A stretch of 64,000 bases of DNA from Cenococcum geophilum 1.58 (Eukaryota; Ascomycota; Dothideomycetes; Gloniales; Gloniaceae): positions 1,040,536-1,104,535 of the forward strand of contig KV748178.1 of assembly GCA_001692895.1 (NCBI GenBank), given 5' to 3'. The position numbers and the translations under genes are program-made. This document shows, one piece after another, positions 1 through 10,257 of this stretch (position 1 is the first letter of the stretch; every line of letters begins with the position of its first letter). Under the pieces are notes generated by a model, which saw only the letters and a program-made list of their open reading frames with translations, was not told the DNA's origin and did no database searches.

Positions 1-3000
1 GGGTAAGGAACATTACTAAAGGATTTAAAACCTATTTGTAGGTACTAGCCGTAATTAGCTAGAAACGGGGAGACTTTTATAGTTTTTAAGATGGAATTAT
101 TTATAGTAAACTTAGTAAATATAAGCTAGTTAATCTAGTTATCCTATAAATATAACGTATATATCCGAATATACTATTCTATTATAGTATTTACGTATTC
201 TATTTAACTATCCGTTTTTAGGTAATATATAGTAAATAATAGTGCTTCAATACGGAGTTAAGTAGTTAGTTTTTTTTAGAATACTAAGATAAACTAGCTA
301 CCTTTATCGGAGATAATTGTTTTAGGAAGTCCGTAGAGTTTCTATATATAATCCAGGAATAGTTAGGTAATAGTAGGCGTTAATATATTAGGGTAGGCAA
401 TTAAGCGTCTTATCTTAGATAGTTAGTCTATAACTACTATAATATTTATATAGCCTCTACTTTTAGAGAGGTTAATAATAAAGTTAATTAAGATATCCTT
501 CTATCCTAGGTCTAGTATAAGTAGTAGCTTTAAAAGGCCGTTATACGTCTTATATAAGGCTTTAGCTTATTAGTAGGTATAGCAGCTAGAGATATACCTT
601 TATATTATATTATATATATTCGGCTAGTAATACTCCCATTAGAGTAGTTTTAGGGTCTTTCTTTAACCTAGGTAGTTAGTAATAGGTAGATCATATACGT
701 GTTTAAGGAGCTTAAGCTTAAGCTTATTATAATTAGGGATAACTAGTTAGTTTTAGTAATATAAGCGGTTTCTATAGGCTTTATATTTACTTAAAGATAT
801 CTTTTTAGAGCGTCTAATACTATCTTATATTAGCTTAAGCGTCTCTTAAATAAACTTATTATTTAGGTATTCGTTAACTATAATCTATTTAATTAATTAA
901 TTAGTTATTTTAAGGACGTATACTATAAGATCTTTAATAAGAGGGTTAAATAGTTTAGGGCGAAGTAGGGTCTAATTTTAGTAAGAGCGCGCTTCTTTTA
1001 GGGCTAGCGCGTCTTATAAGCGTTAGGTTAGGGTATTAGGCTTTTAACCTTAAACGCTTAGGCAGTATATAATTAAGAATTAAAAGCGTAATAGATATTT
1101 TAACTAGCGGGCCTAATAATAACTTAGCTGTTTTATGGTTATAAAGTACTGTAGGTTCTTATAGTCGCTAAGGACCTTAATTAGAAATCCGGCGCCTTTT
1201 AGTTTAGGTTGCCATTACTTAAAGCATCTAATAATAGCTAGCAATTCTTTATCATAGATCTTATAATTATATTTAGTAGGGCTTAGTTTCTTTAAGAAGT
1301 ATACTATAGGGTATAATACTCCTTCTTCGTTATATTAAGATAGAATACCTCTAGTAATATAATTAGATAAATCGGCTTTTATAATACTTATTTATTTTAA
1401 GTTAAAGTGTTAAAGTATAAGTATAATAGTAAATATAACCTTTAGATAAGCAAAGGCCTTCTTATATTCCTTATTAAAGATAAAAGCTTTATTTTTTTAG
1501 GTTAGAGTAATAAGGGATAAAACTAGGGCGGAGAAGTTATTAATAAACCATTAATAGAAATTGGCAAATCCTATAAAGGCTCTTATATCCTTAACATTCT
1601 CAGGTTCTTACTAGTTTATAATTACTTTAACTTTTTTTAGGTCTATTTATATACCGTTTATAGAAATAAGGAGTCTAAGATATAGGACTTCCGTTTTATA
1701 GAATTTATATTTATCTATATCTAATTATAAACTAGCTCCGTATAAGGCTTATAAAATAAGGTTAACATATTTCCAATATTTAGTTAGGTTATTACTATAT
1801 ATTAGAATGTCGTTAATATAAGTAGTATAGAAGATGTCCAGGTAGAGACGTAGGGTATTATTTACGTAATGTTAAAACAAGCTCAGAGCATTTACGAGGC
1901 CAAATAGCGTTACTAAGTATTTAAATAATCCATACTAAGTACAAAATGCAGTAAGCTATTTATCTCCTTTTACTATATAGAAGCGGTTAAATGCAGAGAT
2001 AATATTAAGCTTTATATAATAGCGAGCCTTACTTAATCAGTTTAGTGTCTCCTATATTAACGGGATTAGATATTAGTTCTTAATAGTAACGGCGTTAAGA
2101 GCCTAGTAGTCTATATAGAAGCACAAACCGCCGCTAGGTTTCTTAATAAAGATTACTAGTATAGCTATAGGCGACAAGCTTACTTTAATAAATCCTTTAC
2201 TTAGGTTCTCATTTAAATACTTTTATAGTACTTAGAGTTTATTTTAAGATATTCTATATAAGGGTCTAAATCCGGGCTGCTTTCCTTCTTTAAGTATAAT
2301 CTTATAGTCGTATAGTCGGTACTCTAGTAGCTTATCAGCTTCTTTTTATAAGAATATATCTAGACGGTAATAATACTCTACTAGTACCTTTATGGCAGGG
2401 TCAGTGTACTTCTTTAGTACTAAGGCCTTCTTAATATTAGCTATAGTAACAGCAAATATTATATATTTAGGTTTCTTAGCGAGTTATACTAATAGAGTAG
2501 CTCTAATTATACGGATATCTAGGGTGCTAAGCTTGCTTAGGTTGTCTATAGTTTCTTATTTAGGTTTAGGTTCAGTATTAGGTACAGAGTTAGTATTAGA
2601 TTTAGGTTTGGGTTCTTTAAGTATTCTTTTTATTATAGGGTACTAGTCCTTCTAGTAGCTTTATATACTAAGCTTAAGCTTCTACTTAGTTTAGGGCGGT
2701 ACGGTGCTTAGTAATAACTTATAGAATTTAGTGAAATTTTCGGATCCTTAGTAGATATTAGTGGAATTCTTATATCGGTAGAATTTGGTAGATTTCTTAG
2801 GCGCGGAGTGGACATTAGTGGAAATCTTAGGCTAGTGGATCTTAGTGGATTTCCTAAATTTTAGTTTAGGGTTAGAGCAGTAAGCTATAAAACACTTCTA
2901 CTTATAATAAGAGGCGGTAAATAGAAGCTTAAGGTTATCCTAATTAATGGTTACCTTATATAGCTTTATCTAGGGTTATTTAAGGATTATTAGGTAACCT

Positions 3001-3330
3001 AGGGTAGTAATAAAAAGCTTAATTAGTTCTTCGTGGTTTAGGTATTAGAGCCTTAGGTATACTATATAGGTAATTCGGCCTAAGACTGTACATTTACCAT
3101 TAAATCTAAATACGTTAATATGCTAGTTAAGGGGGGTTAAGGTAAAACTATTATCTTACGCAAAGATCTTATTGATAAATCCTATACTACTAGCTCCTAT
3201 ATTAATTAGGACTTAAGTATTAGCCTATTAATTATTCTACTAAAGATAATAGTAAACGGTTATACTATAATCCTAAGGGTTAGAGTTTATAATATCTAAA
3301 GCATTTAATAAAACCCTAAGGCAGAGCCGT
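1..3330 (-). pseudogene. pol relic (protease, RT, RNase H, start of integrase)
   Basis: Minus-strand translation shows a retropepsin-like block near 3040-3240 (Gly-Ala-Ser-Ser where Asp-Ser-Gly-Ala-Ser is expected). The reverse transcriptase lies at about 1790-2200, with the FVKKPSGG, DYRALN and TPFGL regions recognisable. The catalytic YxDD box sits near 1794-1820 and reads Tyr-Ile-Asn-Asp, the first Asp being mutated. RNase H lies at about 1190-1290 with KKLSP...YDKELLAI readable. Bases 1-1000 should carry the integrase but are too decayed to pin motifs. Stops are TAA/TAG, consistent with RIP at CA/TG. It cannot make an active polyprotein. Confidence 0.85.
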
Positions 3331-4552
3331 CCTAAAGAGCGACTTAACTCTAAAATATGCCTTTTAGTGGCGAGCGGGAAGGGGCTCCTATAAGACATCA
3401 GTTGTAGCTTCGCCCTTATAAGTAGTGCTTACTAAATATAGGGCTGGAACTAGGTAAAGATTAGGGACAGTAACCAGTAAATTAATGCAGTAAATGGCTA
3501 CTAGTATTAGCCGTTTATAAGTTATTTTAGGACGTAAGTAAGGGGATAAGATAGTATTTTAAAATATAGTCCTTACTTCCGCACTTAAAGTAAAGGCCTA
3601 GCTTAATACGTCTTTTTTATTTAGGGGACCCTAGTAGGGCGTACTTTAGGGTTTTAGTATTAATATCTATGGCGTTAGGGTGCTTAAGCTAAGATAATAA
3701 CTTAGTAGACATTTATAGGGCTGTTATATTATATTAAGGGGCGTATTTCGGTATTAGGCGTAGTATATTATTATACCATTTATTAATAACGTTTACGTAG
3801 GCATTAAGGGCTCCTAGTAGGTCTACGCCTATTAGGGAGGTTTTTAGTTTAGGGCTTAAAAATTTAATAAGGCTATTAATTAGTGCGGAGTCGTTCTAGC
3901 CTATTTCCCTTACGTAACGGTTAAATTTGGAGAAGTATACTAGGAAACTTTTCGTTCCTTAAGCTATGTGGTTTATCTTTCTCTAAGCAGTAGCTTAGCG
4001 GTTTAGGTTACCGTATAAGGCTTTAAGAAGTACAACTAGGCTTTATACTAAGTTTAGCTAAAGAGGTTTAATAAGGTTAGCTACCTTTCCTCCTAGTTAA
4101 CTTAGGGCGTAATAGAGTCGGTTAGCTTTAGTTAGGTAACGGTTAGCGTTACTAGTTAGCTTATTTTTAAGCTAGCTTAGGAATAATTAGAGTTCTTATT
4201 ATTTACTAGTAAATACTAAGGGATCTAGTAGTTGTTCGGATTATTTTTATATAGTAGTTAGTTTAGGGTAGATAACTACTATAGGTTTAGGACTCTTGTT
4301 CCGCGTATTTATCTTTAGAAATAGCGTTTAGTCTTAGGGCCCTAGCGTGGGCATTTTAAGGGTGCGGACTTCTTCTTAGAGGTCCTTAATTAATTATTAG
4401 TGTTAAGCTTCTTATTTAGCTTGTTATTAATTTAAAGTAGCTTAGTTCTATATAAGGGCGTTTATAAAAGACTTCTGTATCTTTACTAATTATTCTTAGA
4501 GTGCGGATATAATACTAACGGCCGTTATAGGAGCTTTAGGTTCGTTCTACAT
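3330..4552 (-). pseudogene. gag relic of the left gypsy element
   Basis: From ATG at 4552 the frame reads a Gag-like amino end (Met, stop at a Gln position, then Asn-Glu-Pro-Lys-Ala-Pro). It is followed by a Gln/Leu-rich helical stretch typical of fungal Gag, with repeated TAA/TAG stops where Gln or Trp are expected. It lies directly after the LTR. Gag is the structural capsid protein that packages the element RNA. I did not locate a clear CCHC zinc knuckle here, and the downstream limit is approximate, set where the protease frame becomes recognisable. Confidence 0.6.
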
Positions 4553-4586
4553 ATTAATAATAATATAGGTAGTTAACGTAACGTAG

Positions 4587-4946
4587 TGTTACGGAGTAAG
4601 CATAAGCAATAATAATATATAGCAAGGTAGATATTATTAAGCTATATATATAAACTATATAAGAAAGTTAAGACGTTATATAGGGAAAGAAGGTAGGAAA
4701 ATAGGAAGAAAGGGTATATATTGTTAACTTAATTACTTAGTTAATACGTATATAGGGCAGAATAGGGTTTAGGTCGTGGTCCTAGTAAAACTTAGTAGAA
4801 TTTAGTGGAACTTGGCAGAATATAGCAGAATGCCGTAGATTGCCGTTAGATTGCCATTAGATTACTATTTCGCGGTTAGTCTCTAATTGCTAAGTCGGTA
4901 GAAACAGGTAGATGTATGCAAGGTGTTATAGGGGTGTCCCGTAACA
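4587..4946 (-). repeat. 5' LTR of the left gypsy element
   Basis: The 360-bp segment starts TGTTACGG and ends CCGTAACA on either strand, the short inverted ends typical of LTRs. The gag start codon follows about 35 bases downstream on the minus strand. Only one LTR lies in the window, so the assignment rests on the terminal inverted sequence and its position before gag. Confidence 0.8.
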
Positions 4947-5371
4947 GTAGCTTAGTATCTATTAAAAAGGACTATTTAGGTAGTAGTATGGTGTAAGCGT
5001 CCGTAGACGTACGGTCGTTCATTTAGTTGGTTAATCGATTATTAACAGATATACGCGTTAGACGCGTTATTGTTCGGTTAATAGGTCGGTCAGTAGGCAC
5101 ACGTGTTCGGTTAACGGATATACGCGTTACTTAGTCGGTTAATAAGCTTATATAGTCGGAAAGAGGTTACTACCCAGCACGTGCTTCCCTATAGTATAGG
5201 CGGCCGTTAGGTAGAGAAAAGGGAAAAAAAAGAAAAAAAAGAAGTATAAGGGTACCTATATAGTATAGGGGCTAAGCTTCTTATAACCTAGCTACTATAG
5301 GACTTTATAAACCTAAGATATAAATACTACAGCCTATATATAACTGGGAAGCTTAATATAATATAACGGCT
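4947..5371. other. Intergenic stretch, no gene seen
   Basis: This contains short direct repeats around GGATATACGCGTTA (near 5045 and 5113) and GGTTAATNGGTCGG-type words, and a purine-rich run at 5216-5250. No reading frame or element ends were recognised. Confidence 0.5.
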
Positions 5372-5552
5372 TAAACTATTAAACAAATGCCTTAATAGAG
5401 ACTTAAATAAATGCTTACAAGATAAAGTAAATAAATGCTATATTACGAAGATATTAAGCTAAGGAGTAAGAGAAGGTAGTAAGGCTATGTCTATATATAT
5501 ACTAAGTCTTAAGCAAACCCCTAACTAGGTGACGCGCTCTAGCGCCATTATA
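5372..5552. repeat. Solo-LTR-like relic related to the 26141-32306 gypsy LTR
   Basis: It starts TATAACGGC and ends GCGCCATTATA, matching the LTR ends at 26141 (TGTGACGGC) and 32306 (GCGCCGTTACA) after C-to-T and G-to-A changes. An internal segment near 5454-5485 matches the core of that LTR (AAGATATTAAGCTAAGGAG versus AAGATACTAAGCTAAAGAG). No matching target duplication was found at the flanks, and no internal region follows. Confidence 0.55.
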
Positions 5553-6269
5553 ACTATTAAGCGCTATTTCTAAATTAGTTAGTATTTATATAAAAGAGTA
5601 GGGCAACTTACTAAGAGGCTTATACTTCGGCTCCTTCTTTTAATCTAGGTAGTAGTAGTAGTAATATTAAATACCTATAGTCTTATAAATAATCGTATAT
5701 CCTTTTTCTTTACCCTATATATATAACGACTTTATATAGACCTTCCCCTTCTATATAATATTATCGCTACCCCTATACTACTAGCTGTAGATCTTAATTC
5801 TAGTTTATATAGAAGCCTGCCTTAATAGAGACTCTAGATCTAAGCTAGACTTAACTTTATAATAGGTAAGAAACTCTATTAAAGCTTTATATAGCTTTAT
5901 CTTTTAACGCTTTTTTTTATTAACTACTAGAGCCCTACCTAGCGCGCTTTTAAAAGGCGGTAGAAGCCTTACCTATAAAATAACTACTACTTATAAGACT
6001 GCTTTCTCCTCCTTTATATAATAATTAACTAGTTAAAATAAAGGCCTCTATTAAATTGGTAATAGGTAGAAATAAGGGTAATAAAAATAAAGTAGTAAGG
6101 TAACGTAAGGAGGTAATACGTAGAAATAGTATCTGGAAATAAGGTAGCAGATCTTAATAATTTAGTAGCTTTAGCAGTCTTTAAAATCGGACTCTGTACC
6201 TATACATAGTAAGGCCTATAAACCTACTTGTCTTTAGACTTAGCAGAGCCAATATAAAGACGTCGCACA
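5553..6269. other. Intergenic stretch, no gene seen
   Basis: AT-rich decayed sequence with a short GTA trinucleotide run near 5650. No recognisable protein domain on either strand. Confidence 0.45.
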
Positions 6270-6400
6270 GCTACGGGTAGGAGGTAGTAGTAGTTAACGA
6301 AATATTATAGGGGGTAGTAAAAAGTTTTTACATAGGATAGTAAGATCTCGAAAACCACTACTAATAGTAACCCCCTTTATAGTAGACAACTGCTACGCTT
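6270..6400 (+). repeat. Dispersed repeat, copy 1 (partner at 57811-57945)
   Basis: About 130 bases align with 57811-57945 in the same orientation. Both begin near GACGTCGCA, share a GATAGTAAGATCTC core followed by a run of CTACTA, and end near CAGACAACT. The family is unidentified. It could be an LTR or UTR piece of a larger element. Confidence 0.55.
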
Positions 6401-7489
6401 CTATTTAACCCTATATAATCCTCGCGGATATAAGATGGAATCCAACGTCCCCTAACCTCTAATTAAAAACATTAACAACCTTATATTAATAAACTAACGC
6501 GCGAATAAATAAACGAATAAATAAGCAAATATACAGCCCCTTTTAACCCCTAGGGTAATTGCCCGCGAAGTATATAGTCACTTACCGTTAACTACTAAAT
6601 ACTTAGCAGCCTAGATTACGACCCATAGTTTTCCTTATCTCCTTTTAATAGAGTAGTAACCCTTAAAAAGGGCCTAGCTGGGGCCTAGGTATAAAAGATA
6701 CCCAAAGCATATAATATATCCCGCTATTAGTATTATAGTAACTAGAATGGATAAATTCCCCTTACGCCTTTAATGGCTCTAAGGGGGGGGAGGTAAGGCG
6801 TATATAGTAATAGTTAATAAGAGATAGTATATAGGGGACGGTTAAGATATGGGAGAAGTAATAAGTATATGGCGATTAATTGGCAAGGCCTAGCTGGGAC
6901 GTAGTAAACCCTAGCTTTAGATAAGCTAGAGAAGAAAGCAGTGGTTCCTAAGGAGTTTAAAATATCTAAGGAGGAAGACGTGCTATAGGCCTATAGGGCC
7001 GCCGCTACGTACAAACATAATAAATTGGAGTTTTTTTTATCCTACTAAGGCTACTTATAGGGTTTTTCCTCCCCTAAATATAGGGGTTTTCTTCCTATAA
7101 ATATATAAGTTTTCCCCCTTATAATAAAGTAGTCTGCGTAGGCTAGTAGGATCTATATTAGATATTAATTAAAGAATTACTACTACTACTAATTTAGTAG
7201 CTTTAGCTCCCCTATAGAGTATACGCTTTTACTTAAATCATTACTACTAAAGGCCTATACTAACTCTACTAGTTTAACTAATTAATTAGTTAATTAAAGA
7301 GCTTTAAAACTAACTAGCTGTAAGCTAATTAAAGCTCCAAACCGGTTGCGATTTTTAAAGTATTTTTAATTAACTAACTAATAAGTAAACTAGACTAGTT
7401 ATATTACTATATATAATATAAAGCTAATTAGCAACTCTTTTAACTCTACTACTAACTTAATATATTAGATATAGAATCTAAAACACCTA
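6401..7489. other. Decayed stretch, at most a short coding relic
   Basis: A short plus-strand frame near 6915-7030 reads a Lys/Glu-rich peptide with stops at probable Gln/Trp codons, but I recognise no family. A T-rich/CCCC-rich segment at 7028-7110 is followed by an imperfect inverted match to its own start (ATCCTACTA at 7037 against TAGTAGGAT near 7145). Confidence 0.3.
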
Positions 7490-8515
7490 GTTACCCTACC
7501 CCTACTACTATCGCTTCTACTATTATAACTCTATATTTATACTTACTACGTACTATTATATCCAACTTTATAACCTCTATAATGGAACGATTTCTATTAG
7601 TACGCCTACCTCTACTATCTAACGCTATAAAGGAGGTAATTAAGTAGGGGAAAAACTATATTTAATATAACGCCTTAATAAAGAAATTAAAGCGTATAAG
7701 GTAACGTATATTATATATATGGCTCTAGGGTAAGGATCTATGGCTAAAGGAAGTTTATACTATAAATAATATTACTAAAGGAGGCCTTAAAGACTTAAGT
7801 TGCTATATACTAAAAAGCTATAGAGGAAGCCGTAAAGGCGGTAGCAAAAGCTATAGTAAATATAATGGCGGAGGCAGCAGTAGAGGCAGCTCTAGAGAAG
7901 TAGGTTAGCTAGGTAAACTAGTCGTTATAGAGCTAGATAAGGGCGAGAGTAAGCCACGATAAGGGCGTATATACTACCTTTAAGGAGGCGGTTAAGGTAG
8001 AAGATTATAAAGCTTCTTATTTAGAAGCTTTATAATTTAAAATTAATTTAGTACATTCTTCCTTCCTTACCCTTTTTCTTACCTTCTACTAAAACTTACT
8101 ATTTATAGTATATAATTAATCTAAAGCCGTATTAAAGTCCTAGAGCTTTACTACCTATTTATATTATAAAGTGGATTTGGGGGTTAAATCCACTCCACTC
8201 CAGTCCAATAAGATTACTATACTGTTGCTTCTACTATTACTTATCTATATTTATACTTACCATTATAGTATTATATTTGGCTCCCTCTGGAATAAAATAA
8301 TATCTATTAGTTTAACCAGCTCTACACTTTAATAAAATTATTCTTACCCTGAAATTAATTAATCTAAAGGCCAACAATATAAATAAGGTGCTTAAGCTTA
8401 AGCTATAGGGTTAAAATTATATTTATTATAAAACCTTAATAAAGAAACTAAAGTATATAAAGAGATATACGTCGCCAATATAGCTTTAGGGTAAGAATCT
8501 ATAGCTAAAGGAAAG
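7490..8515 (+). repeat. Direct duplication of about 260-300 bp, offset about 760 bp
   Basis: Copy 1 (about 7490-7750) and copy 2 (about 8215-8515) share CTTCTACTATTA...TATTTATACTTAC at their starts. They also share AACCTTAATAAAGAAA and CTAAAGGAAG-type words at their ends. Between them a plus-strand frame (about 7640-8035) reads an Ala/Glu/Lys-rich helix-like peptide with few stops. I recognise no family. It may be a duplicated exon of a lost gene. Confidence 0.45.
7640..8035 (+). pseudogene. Unidentified coding relic
   Basis: The plus-strand translation is unusually readable for this region: a Lys-rich segment, then an Ala/Glu/Val-rich stretch near 7800-7920, then an acidic tail ending near 8035. 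Stops are TAA/TAG. It has no recognisable motif and no clear start. The frame could be chance in repetitive sequence, so the call is weak. Confidence 0.3.
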
Positions 8516-8710
8516 CGACGGCTTAATAATATACTACTTCTATTATCTTTATAAGTTTAATAAGCTATAAGAGCTTTCTATCGTATTAACCAGAAGATTT
8601 ACTATATAAGGGCGTGAAGAGACTTTAGAGCAGATTCGAAGAAATAGTGTAAATTCGATCTAAATCTGGGGGTATAGTTCTTGTAGAGAACAAGACGTTA
8701 TATAAAGAAC

Positions 8711-8977
8711 ATCGGCAAAATATAGTCCCCTTTCAATGGCCTTAATAGTTGGTGGTTAACGCAATTAGCGCGTAGTTAAGGGCATTTAGCAACTCGGCCG
8801 ACTAGCCTATATTGTGTTTTTTTGACGCAGCCTACGCGCAGCCTACGCATTTGGCAAAGTATTTAGAGCTATTTACCTCTTTTATACTAATAGTATATTT
8901 TAGATAAATAAAGGCTACTTTAAAGCTATTTATAAGGCTAGCAAAATAAATAATATTATTTTAGATAATTTAATATA
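8711..8977 (+). repeat. Dispersed repeat A, copy 1 (partner at 32311-32617)
   Basis: Both copies begin ATCGGCAAAATAT and end GATAATTTAATATA in the same orientation. They share a GC-rich core (CAGCCTACGCGCAGCCTACGC here). The other copy has an extra GCGC repeat and a 27-bp insertion. There is no coding content. The sharp shared ends suggest a short non-autonomous element or a terminal piece of a larger one, but I see no inverted ends or target duplication. Confidence 0.7.
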
Positions 8978-8997
8978 TGGTGACGGTTCTCTTCTAC

Positions 8998-9100
8998 CTA
9001 TCTACCTACTAACTTACCTACCTGCCTACCTACCTATTTGCCTACCTACCTACCTGCCTACCTACCTACTTACCTACCTACCTGCCTGCCTACCTATGTC
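8998..9100 (+). repeat. CTAC tetranucleotide microsatellite
   Basis: About 25 units of CTAC with interspersed CTGC/TTAC variants. A second, shorter run occurs at about 9474-9507. Confidence 0.9.
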
Positions 9101-9103
9101 AGT

Positions 9104-9815
9104 GTCTGGTTTAATTTAGAGGAGAGGTTAATTAAAGGCTCTAATTTATTCAAATCGTTCTCTATAGCCGTTCGCTGGCTATATATTTAAACAGTAGTCG
9201 TTTAGGGTGCTTCCCTAGAAGGCCTTGATTTAATTTAGTAATGGGCTAATATTAAAGCTCTAGTTTAATTCAATTAATTAATTAATTAAATCGTTTGTAG
9301 TATTCGCTGGTTGGCTATTTAAATGGTCGTTATCTAGTTCTAGTAACGGTTGTCTAGTTCTAGCGACAGTTGTCTAGTTCTAGCGATGGTCTCTAGTTCT
9401 GGCAATAGTTGTCTAGTTTTAACGACGGTCGTCTAGTTTTAGCGACGGTCGTTTAGTTCTAGTAATAGTCCTCTCCTACCTACCTACCTACCTACCTACC
9501 TACCTATATTAGTATCTAATTTAATTTAGGGGAGGGGTCGGCCCGATTAAAGGCTTTAATTGATTTAGATCGTTCTCTATAGCCGTTTGCTAGCTATATA
9601 TTCGAACGGTAGTTGTCTAAGGTGCCTCCCTAGGAGGTTTTGATTCGATTCGGTAATGGGCCGATATTGAATTTAATTGATTGATTAATTAAATCGTTTA
9701 TGATATTTGCTAGCTAGTTGTTTAAAAGGTCGTCGTTTAGTTCTAGTAACGGTTGTTTAGCTCTAGGACAGTTATCTAGTTCTGGCGACGGCCGTTTAGT
9801 TTTAGCGACGGTCCT
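9104..9815 (+). repeat. Tandem duplication of a roughly 400-bp unit containing a 20-bp minisatellite
   Basis: Unit 1 (about 9104-9475) and unit 2 (about 9508-9815) each begin TCTGGTTTAATTTAG/TCTAATTTAATTTAG. Each passes through CGTTCTCTATAGCCGTT and AAATCGTTTGTAG-like words, and ends in repeated TTCTAGCGACGGTYGTCTAG units of about 20 bp. A CTAC run precedes each. There is no gene. Confidence 0.75.
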
Positions 9816-9899
9816 TTACTAGCTGCCGTTCTAGTGCCTCTTAAGGGGGTAACTTGGCAGAGGTATGTGTAGGCTATTGGAATATAGCGGGGACCTAAT

Positions 9900-9995
9900 G
9901 TAGAGCTTTATGTAGAGCCTCTATCGCAGAGCTTTGTATAGAGCTTCGTGCAGAGCTTTGTACTAAGCTTTGTATAGAGCTTTGTGTAAAGCCTC
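9900..9995 (+). repeat. 12-bp minisatellite
   Basis: About eight degenerate copies of AGAGCTTTGTRT lie head to tail. The array abuts the left inverted arm starting at 9998. Confidence 0.75.
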
Positions 9996-9997
9996 TT

Positions 9998-10257
9998 GCA
10001 ATTAGCATATAACTTAAAAATAATATATTATATTACCTCAATTACATATTAAGGAATGTATAAGTTAGTCAATTACGTATTATTTAACTTTTAAATATGT
10101 TAAATTGGTTAACTGCGTATTATTTAACTTTTAAATATATTAAGTTGGTTAATTGCAGGTTAATTACATATTATTTAACTTTTAAATATATTAAGTTAGT
10201 CAACTATATATTATTTGGCTTTTAAATGTGTTAAGTTAGTTAACTATACAGCCTATA
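9998..10257 (+). repeat. Left arm of a large inverted repeat, with internal tandem units
   Basis: This arm is the reverse complement of 16427-16680. It carries three to four units of about 45 bp built on GTTAATTGCGTATTATTTAAC and CTTTTAAATATRTTAAGTTRG. The homology resumes after the inserted elements at 12911-12985, where TTAATTACGCGAAACGCGC matches the far end of the right arm. The arms may be terminal inverted repeats of a larger DNA element. Confidence 0.65.

Larger units (their letters stand above)
1..4946 (-). mobile_element. Ty3/gypsy LTR retrotransposon, truncated by the window edge, RIP-degraded
   Basis: On the minus strand the order is 5' LTR (4587-4946), gag start (ATG at 4552), protease, reverse transcriptase, RNase H, then integrase-side sequence running off position 1. 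Each block is recognisable by translation, but TAA/TAG stops occur throughout. The 3' LTR is outside the window, so no target duplication can be tested; the five bases outside the 5' LTR are GTAGC (4947-4951). The order of domains (RT before integrase) identifies Ty3/gypsy rather than Ty1/copia. Confidence 0.9.

Noticed and set aside
2392-2646. 84-codon plus-strand frame
   Set aside because: Antisense to the minus-strand gypsy pol and low in complexity; the minus strand reads the real protease/RT order.
8640-8700. tRNA gene candidate (TTCTTGTAGAGAACAAG hairpin)
   Set aside because: Only a short palindrome; no A box, B box or acceptor stem.
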